Assembly: GCF_902459465.1 (NCBI RefSeq)
Contig: NC_047082.1
Span: forward strand, 8,721,407-8,785,406
Reading direction: 5' to 3'
Length of the DNA stretch: 64,000 nucleotides
DNA from: Asterias rubens
Taxonomy: Eukaryota > Echinodermata > Asteroidea > Forcipulatida > Asteriidae
The notes below the pieces were generated by a model. It did not search any database and was not told the origin of the DNA. It saw nothing but the letters and a program-made list of their open reading frames with translations. Shown one piece after another: positions 59,301 to 64,000 of the stretch (its first letter is position 1; each line of letters starts with the position of its first letter). Made by a program: the position numbers and the translations under genes.

Positions 59301-61975
59301 ATTGGACTGGTTCATGATGCTAATAGACTTAACAACTACAGTCAATAGAGGGCGGTACAACAACTCTACATTCACCAGGATCATCATCATAACATAATTT
59401 TAACCCTTTCCTTTGTTTGTGATTTTCAGGTGAGTTATATCACCAGTTTGGGCCATTCTAGCCACCATGGTTCAATGGTGGTTACCATAACAGCAGCTTC
59501 CGAGACCGGCTCCAAGCTTCTCTTTGCTATTATCGGTGACAAATTGCCTTTCCAAAAAGTGCACTTGATCACCGGTATTAGCTTGATCTCCACTTTGATA
59601 ACGCTGACCTGTGCATTTGTATCATCTTTCCCTCTTGTCTGTGTAGTTGCTGTAGGTACGTAAGACCGTCGGCTGAACGAACCGAATCGAACCGGATAGA
59701 ACTGGAACGAACCAGCTTAAACCAGAAAAGACTGATTTCTGCTGCTTGCATGTTTTGAATTGTTCATTTTAGTAGTTAGTGTTGAAGTTGGATGGTGTAA
59801 GGGCGTTGTCAAACAAGGCAACTTTTACAGGCAACTTGGAGGCAGCCAACTGCAGTGCATGCTCCAGGACCACTTTGGTAGTAGGCCCTACCCAAGTAAT
59901 TTTTTAAACAATGTCGTACGAGCCCCAAGAAAAATATGTGAACATTGAAATACAAATGACATACTTCTTTGAGATTGCCTGGAACTGGTTGCCTGTAAAT
60001 TGCCTTGTATGAAATGGCCCTAAACAACACATTGAGCATTTTTTGAAAGGTTTTTTTGTGTGATCTACTAGTGGAAAGGACAAACTGAAATTCAGTTTAA
60101 GTTAACAACTCAGTGAGCTAGCACAAGTTGTTTATGTTTGTGAACTCTTGAGACATATAGACATACACCATCCATATCTGAAACACGTTGGACTATTGAA
60201 GAAGCTTAAAAAAACAACTGATGAAATGAGGGTTGAACGTTATCACCTAGCCTGATGGTTTGGTTTAACTTTATTTTCCTTTCTTGAATTTTGTATACAC
60301 TTTTTGATAATATCCTAACTTTAAAACAAATATTTAGAAACAAATTTGTTTGAGATTGCTATCGGTGAAATATTTATTTATTTGTGAAACAATTTGTTGG
60401 AGAATAACATTAACATAATATTAAAGATACTATATTGTGTTAAAGTTGTTTGAAACAAAACCCAACACAAAATTATTTGTTAAACAATCAGCTCTGCCCA
60501 TTAGACATTGAATGGTTTAATGAAATGCAAAAAAGGCTTTATATCTGTACAAAACAAAATCATTTTATATGAAATATGATTTAACATAAGTTTACACTTG
60601 GAGTATACAAGCTTGAAACAGTTGAATTTGTGTAGCACAACCCGTAGTGCAGCTCTTTCCTATAGCAAAACAGCCTAACCCAAATTCATTTTTGTATCAG
60701 ATCATTTCTGGTTAATTTGTTTTAATTTTTTTTTACTCAAAGTTTCAAAGACAGGCTGTGTATGGATGTGAATATAACGTATCCTAACTTAGCCTTTTTG
60801 TGACCATCCAGTGTGAACTCATTTGTTAACATGTTTTGTTTTGTTTTACAGTCTTATAAAAAAAAAGGCCCCGTTTCCCCAAAGGATTTTCTCCGAAGGA
60901 AATCAGAAAATAAGGAACAAGAAAGAAAAAGAGTTTTATTGTAATGAGAAACTTCTCTTTGTCTGTTTCAGGAATCGGTTTTGTGAAGGCAAGTATGAAC
61001 ACCTTGCCATTTCCTGTTGGCATGGAGATATTTGGACCTCGCAAGGCCAGCCAATCGTCGACTCTAATTCTTTTCTCAGCAGGAGTTGGAACTCTTGTCG
61101 GTGGCTTTATTATCGGTGAGAATTTATAAGAACAATTTCCTTTGTTTACTTATTTAAAGTCACTGGACACCTTTTGTAAGACCAGTATTCTTGTTGTATC
61201 CCAACATATGCGCAAAATAACAAATCTGTGAAAATTTTGATTTAATTTGTCAACAAAGTTGCAAGAGATTATCAATAATGAAAAGAAAAAAAACCCTAGT
61301 TGCACAAAGTGTGCTTTCAGATGTCTAATAAAAGGCTTCAGGCCTAATTCTTTTAACATTCAAGTGAGAAACTGCCTCTTAATTCTCAAAAACTACTTTA
61401 CTTCAGAGGGAGCTGTTTCTCACAATGTTTTGTAATATCAACAGCTCTCCATTGCTCTCCTTTTTATGCTAGCAATTATTTTGAGTAATTACCAATAGTG
61501 TCCACTTCCTTTGAACAAAAAATCTAGTTTAATCAGGATGAAATCAATGATCTTAGCCAGCAAGGTATTTTTCAGCTTTTGTTTCTTCAAACTCGACATT
61601 TTTTAACATTGACTATTCTGAATTCGCAACTCTTATTTTCTCACTTTGTCAACAGTGTCCAGTGCCTTTAAAACGGTCTAAAATCATGAGAAACTAACAA
61701 GTATCATTAGTTCAGTGCTAAACTGTCAACTTTGTGTTATTATTTTTACAGGCAGTGCATACGATGCCTCCAACTCTTACAATATCTCGATCTACGTCTG
61801 CACGGGCTTCTTCCTCCTGACCAGCGGTGCGTTCCTCCTTATCCCATTGACTGCCAAAATCTACAAGGTCATCGGGGTCAAGGTCAAGGTGGATGAGGTC
61901 ACTGGGACGGCTGAGATGGTCCCGGTAGTGGAAGATGAAGACTTTATCATCGAGGAGATTGTCACAACCGTATGA
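51029..61975 (+). CDS. SLC16-like monocarboxylate transporter (MFS)
   Basis: Major facilitator protein expected to carry monocarboxylates or related solutes across a membrane; the substrate is unknown. Six exons: 51029-51473, 55702-55998, 57547-57884, 59430-59655, 60972-61115, 61752-61975; all are GT-AG, giving 557 aa. Residues 1-105 are a hydrophilic N-terminus rich in Asn, Thr and His. The first membrane segment (about 108-137) carries HWGWVLSVSTFLM, close to the SLC16 signature with its WGW core. YFPGNNCMRATSFVLMGSTVG matches the conserved YF...R...G region around TM5. A long charged loop (PPHDNKKSS to KEKSMLRMPEAW) separates the two six-helix halves. The acidic tail ends DFIIEEIVTTV. The first ATG at 51029 is used; a second Met at residue 8 is possible. 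Introns contain MITEs and a SINE. AATAAA is 92 bp after the stop. Confidence 0.92.
52155..52235. repeat. Decayed GGCGCCACCACTTTTTC hairpin in transporter intron 1
   Basis: aactttccatatcacgccac, then cctttttcacacatttttac and aaaaaggaatatctcattta match the left half of that family; no right arm is seen. Confidence 0.5.
53130..53235. repeat. Imperfect short tandem repeat (CACCA(C/G)GCCAG)
   Basis: Repeats of ccaggccactcaccacg with drift, about five units, in transporter intron 1. An open frame through it is an artefact of the repeat. Confidence 0.6.
53361..53392 (+). repeat. Poly(A) run of 32
   Basis: Thirty-two consecutive A in transporter intron 1; possibly the tail of an old retroposed copy, though no recognisable body precedes it. 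Confidence 0.85.
54262..54335. repeat. Dispersed 'gaaggggcaccaaggtc' repeat in transporter intron 1
   Basis: cttttgaaggggcaccaagg, tcaagaccagggacaatgga and ggtcatgacctccgtggcct; same order as 41222-41305. Confidence 0.6.
56240..56460 (-). mobile_element. tRNA(Leu/Ser)-like SINE in transporter intron 2
   Basis: On the minus strand: gaggtgtcatggccgagcgg (A box), then gtgtgggttcgagtcccgga (B box) after a long variable region, then catgacactt closing the arm and a body acaagacactgaac-like. TGTCATG and CATGACA pair as acceptor arms. The long variable region points to a class II tRNA origin. The following body (gctctctccacccagcggta type) shows it is a SINE. Confidence 0.75.
56744..57083. mobile_element. 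Full MITE (GGCACTGGACACTATTGG family) in transporter intron 2
   Basis: Ends tttaaaggcactggacacta and gtgtccccagtgcctttaa; inside are agccatggagagctgttgat, agtataacgcattgtgagga and ggcatctgaaagcacac, in the order seen in other copies. Confidence 0.85.
57310..57470. repeat. Dispersed 'GGCGATTGCCTCCATGCCCC' repeat in transporter intron 2
   Basis: aggcgattgcctccatgccc, gtcgttgcattggtgccctt and gagaaaatgccttagtgg; same order as 36068-36205. Ends about 75 bp before exon 3. Confidence 0.65.
58040..58242 (+). repeat. Tandem repeat of about 95 bp, 2.3 copies, in transporter intron 3
   Basis: Units hold ccaggg(gg)taaagccat, atgcttcttaaaattttaaa, ccgtgtgttta and ttttgtcagactcaaaattt. The third copy is partial. 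Confidence 0.85.
58853..59054. mobile_element. MITE (CCAATTTCATGGCTCTGC family) in transporter intron 3
   Basis: The left end caaatttcatggctctgctt and right end tctttgcaaagccatgaaat, then tgagccc are inverted; gcttctgtaagtgctgattc lies inside, as in 42196-42323. Confidence 0.7.
59799..60021. mobile_element. MITE-like element (AAGGCAA..TTACAGGCAAC ends)
   Basis: The left arm caaggcaacttttacaggca and right arm ggttgcctgtaaattgcctt are inverted with few mismatches. 223 bp, non-coding, in transporter intron 4. Confidence 0.65.
61153..61514. mobile_element. MITE (GGCACTGGACACTATTGG family) in transporter intron 5
   Basis: Starts tttaaagtcactggacacct and ends gtaattaccaatagtgtcca; inside are cccaacatatgcgcaaaata, gtgtgctttcagatgtctaa and gggagctgtttctcacaatg. 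A lone copy of the end (gtgtccagtgcctttaaaa) follows near 61656. Confidence 0.8.
61517..61655. repeat. Segment shared in inverse orientation with 44754-44992
   Basis: ttaatcaggatgaaatcaat, gatcttagccagcaagg, acattgactattctgaattc and cttattttctcac are reverse complements of the CIB1-like intron 3 segment, in the matching order. It lies between a MITE copy (61153-61514) and a lone MITE end (61656-61675), so it may be cargo of a larger element of that family. Confidence 0.6.
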
Positions 61976-62066
61976 GGTCGGAGAAAATTTGAAGCGACTG
62001 GTTGAAAGAAAAATGAAAACAGAGACATGATAGAGTTTCGAGGGAAACTGTCTACACAAATAATGA

Positions 62067-62072
62067 AATAAA
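62067..62072 (+). terminator. Poly(A) signal for the transporter
   Basis: AATAAA 92 bp after the stop codon; the first such hexamer downstream. Confidence 0.55.
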
Positions 62073-62738
62073 AAAAACCTCAACGAAATATTATATAAGT
62101 GAAGTGGGATTTTGAGCTGCCATATTTTGTCACACAAAGCATCAATTTTTGCGTTGGATTTAAGTTGAGGAACAGTTGTGTGTGTTGAAACAACGCGTGC
62201 CTTTAAATAATTTTATTGTCCAGGAAAATTTTAACATATAGTTTAGGAAACTTGATGGTTTAGTTTTCAAACCAACTGTGTGATTTCACATCATGGTGCC
62301 TTAGATTTATCATGAGAAATATTCCCTCCCACTCCATTTGTTAAAAGTGTTTTAAAAATACTAAGCAAAGACTTGCAAAATGTTTGAATCTTGTGGAAAC
62401 TTTCATTGGAAAAGTCTTTGTATTGGAAGTAAACTGCTCACAAAAAGTAAGGAAACTTTTTTCAATCCAGTATATTTGTTATTATTTAATACTCTCTTTG
62501 TATATGGTATATATCATTGCAAAGCTGAACTGTTCCTCTTTAAGATGATACCACAATTGCAATGATAACATGTTGCTGGACTTGACCACGTTAATGAGAA
62601 TGAGACAATCACAAATCAAATGTGCCAAAATTGGCAATTTCGTGTTACGGTGTATTTAGATCGAAATTGATTTGTCATTAATTCTATACATACCAAAGCA
62701 GCTGCCAATTGCTTGTTCTTAATTAATGCCCAAAATGT

Positions 62739-62905
62739 CTGCAAGATTCGACCTCCTCAACTGGATCAAATTAAAGGCCGTTTTACGAACGGCTGTAAGA
62801 TTTGACTTCCTTCAGCTGGACCAAAAGGTCAAATTGAAGGTCGTATTACGAACGCCTGCAAGAGTTGACCTACTTCTACTCGACCAAAATGTCAAAGTTA
62901 AGGGT
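62739..62905 (+). repeat. Three diverged tandem units of about 54-63 bp
   Basis: Units contain gcaagattcgacctcct, aactggatcaaattaaa and ggccgttttacgaacg, with drift. One reading frame stays open through all three (repeating ARFDLL...VLRT), but it has no recognisable homology. Confidence 0.7.
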
Positions 62906-63447
62906 TGTGAATTGATGTTATGTTTCCTAGTAACATAGTTTCTGTGACACATCACTACTCAAGCCTGAGGGAAAAAAAAACCAATAATAGTAATTTTAGC
63001 CTGTATTTTGACGCTTTAGTCTTTAACATGACAACAAACGTTTTCAAAGTGTTCATTTTTTTTTTTTTTTATATTCTTGACCAAGATTCTTTCTCCCATG
63101 ATGTCTTCAAAATTTAACCTTTTTGAATTTCTGGTGTTTTTTTTGGGTAATGATGGATGCATTCCTTTACTCTGTCTGAAAACAAAACTAGTTGCTTCTA
63201 TTATTTTTTTACACTTGTTGTAAAATGCATTCCCTTCTCGTATAGTTGTAAAAATGCTCACTGTGTTTTGTTATTTTTTAGTTTTGTATGAAAATTTGCT
63301 CGGATGCACATTACTTTTTCTTTGAATTGTTTCTATCGGATCATTGTAAAATTATTTTAATATCTATTCGGCTGATGACATAACTAAAAAACTTGATGAT
63401 AATTTTTTTTTTTGAAATGGAAAATGAATAATTGAACTATTGTTGTT

Positions 63448-63448
<1 letters not shown>

Positions 63449-63485
<37 letters not shown>

Positions 63486-63486
63486 T
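63449..63486. repeat. (TCAA)n microsatellite
   Basis: About nine units of tcaa. Confidence 0.95.
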
Positions 63487-63683
63487 CACTCCTCCAGTTT
63501 CTGTAGACTGCCATCATTCTCGCTGCCTATTCTGTAAAAATGTTTGGACCAATGAAGTTTTGCGAGTAATTAAATGTCGGGACCCATTGAAGTGTGTGAT
63601 ATTTTTCCAATCAAACTTTTATGCACGCTCACATCTGTTTTTTTTTGTCAATCTGTTTTCTTGCATTCTTGCCAAGTCTCCTT

Positions 63684-63827
63684 GGGTCGATTTCACCAAG
63701 AACTTTGGACTAGTCCTAACATAGGATTAGCCTTAGGAGACATTCAAATCTTAAGGCTTGTCCTAAAGTAATAGGACAACCCCAATACAAGAAAAGACTA
63801 GTCTTAGCTCTTTATGAATTCCACACC
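63684..63827. mobile_element. MITE (CGATTTCACCAAGAACTTTGG family)
   Basis: Begins gtcgatttcaccaagaactt, contains ctaacataggattagcctta and ttaaggcttgtcctaaag, and ends tctttatgaattccac. Same layout as 40430-40556 and 47522-47664. Confidence 0.7.
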
Positions 63828-64000
63828 TTGCCATGTACATGTCTGTCATGGTTGGCTGCATATTGCGCCAGGTTACTCTGTAAACTGAAGGTGCTACAAT
63901 ATAATTCATAATAACTTTTAACATGTCTGTCAAAGAAATATGGGTTTCTCCGAACCCTTTTGATGTAAAGCGCTATATTATAAGAACTTTCCATATTCAC

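Larger units (their letters stand above)
61976..64000. other. Transporter 3' UTR and downstream DNA
   Basis: No further gene seen. Contains the poly(A) signal (62067), a diverged tandem repeat (62739-62905), a TCAA microsatellite and one MITE (63684-63827). Confidence 0.65.

Overview
This is a nuclear DNA window from an animal, most likely a deuterostome and probably an echinoderm; a sea star or a relative is my best guess. The evidence is split genes with GT-AG introns, protein sequences close to vertebrate orthologues, AT-rich non-coding DNA, tRNA-derived SINEs and many short palindromic (MITE-like) elements. I see no bacterial features.

Seven protein genes can be assembled exon by exon, with every exon phase closing. 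(1) Positions 13-10623, +: the 3' part (nine exons) of an acetyl-CoA synthetase (ACSS2-like). Its sixth visible intron holds a minisatellite of about 7 kb. (2) 15833-19286, -: replication protein A 32 kDa subunit (RPA2), 8 exons, 277 aa. (3) 23548-24670, +: ethylmalonyl-CoA decarboxylase-like protein (ECHDC1), 2 coding exons, 328 aa. (4) 28258-32101, +: phosphotriesterase-related amidohydrolase (PTER), 7 exons, 352 aa. (5) 34776-35894, +: heparan sulfate 3-O-sulfotransferase, one coding exon, 372 aa. (6) 40725-47170, -: CIB1-like EF-hand protein, 7 exons, 184 aa. (7) 51029-61975, +: SLC16/monocarboxylate-transporter-like MFS protein, 6 exons, 557 aa.

The rest is introns and intergenic DNA full of repeats. 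At least ten hairpin or inverted-repeat families can be told apart by their ends. Several recur: one with GGCACTGGACACTATTGG ends (seven copies), one with GGCGCCACCACTTTTTC ends, one with CCAATTTCATGGCTCTGC ends, one with TTCATACTTCCTGCGAATGC ends and one with CGATTTCACAAAG ends. There are also tRNA-derived SINEs and local tandem repeats.

Four of the seven genes touch acetate, acyl-CoA or monocarboxylate handling: ACSS activates acetate, PTER can release acetate from N-acetyltaurine, ECHDC1 is acyl-CoA repair and SLC16 transports monocarboxylates. This may be chance. The most striking structural signal is the 54/55-bp minisatellite in the ACSS intron. Its outermost units carry the same 3' splice-site junction as the real downstream exon, and it contains a higher-order duplication of about 2.2 kb.
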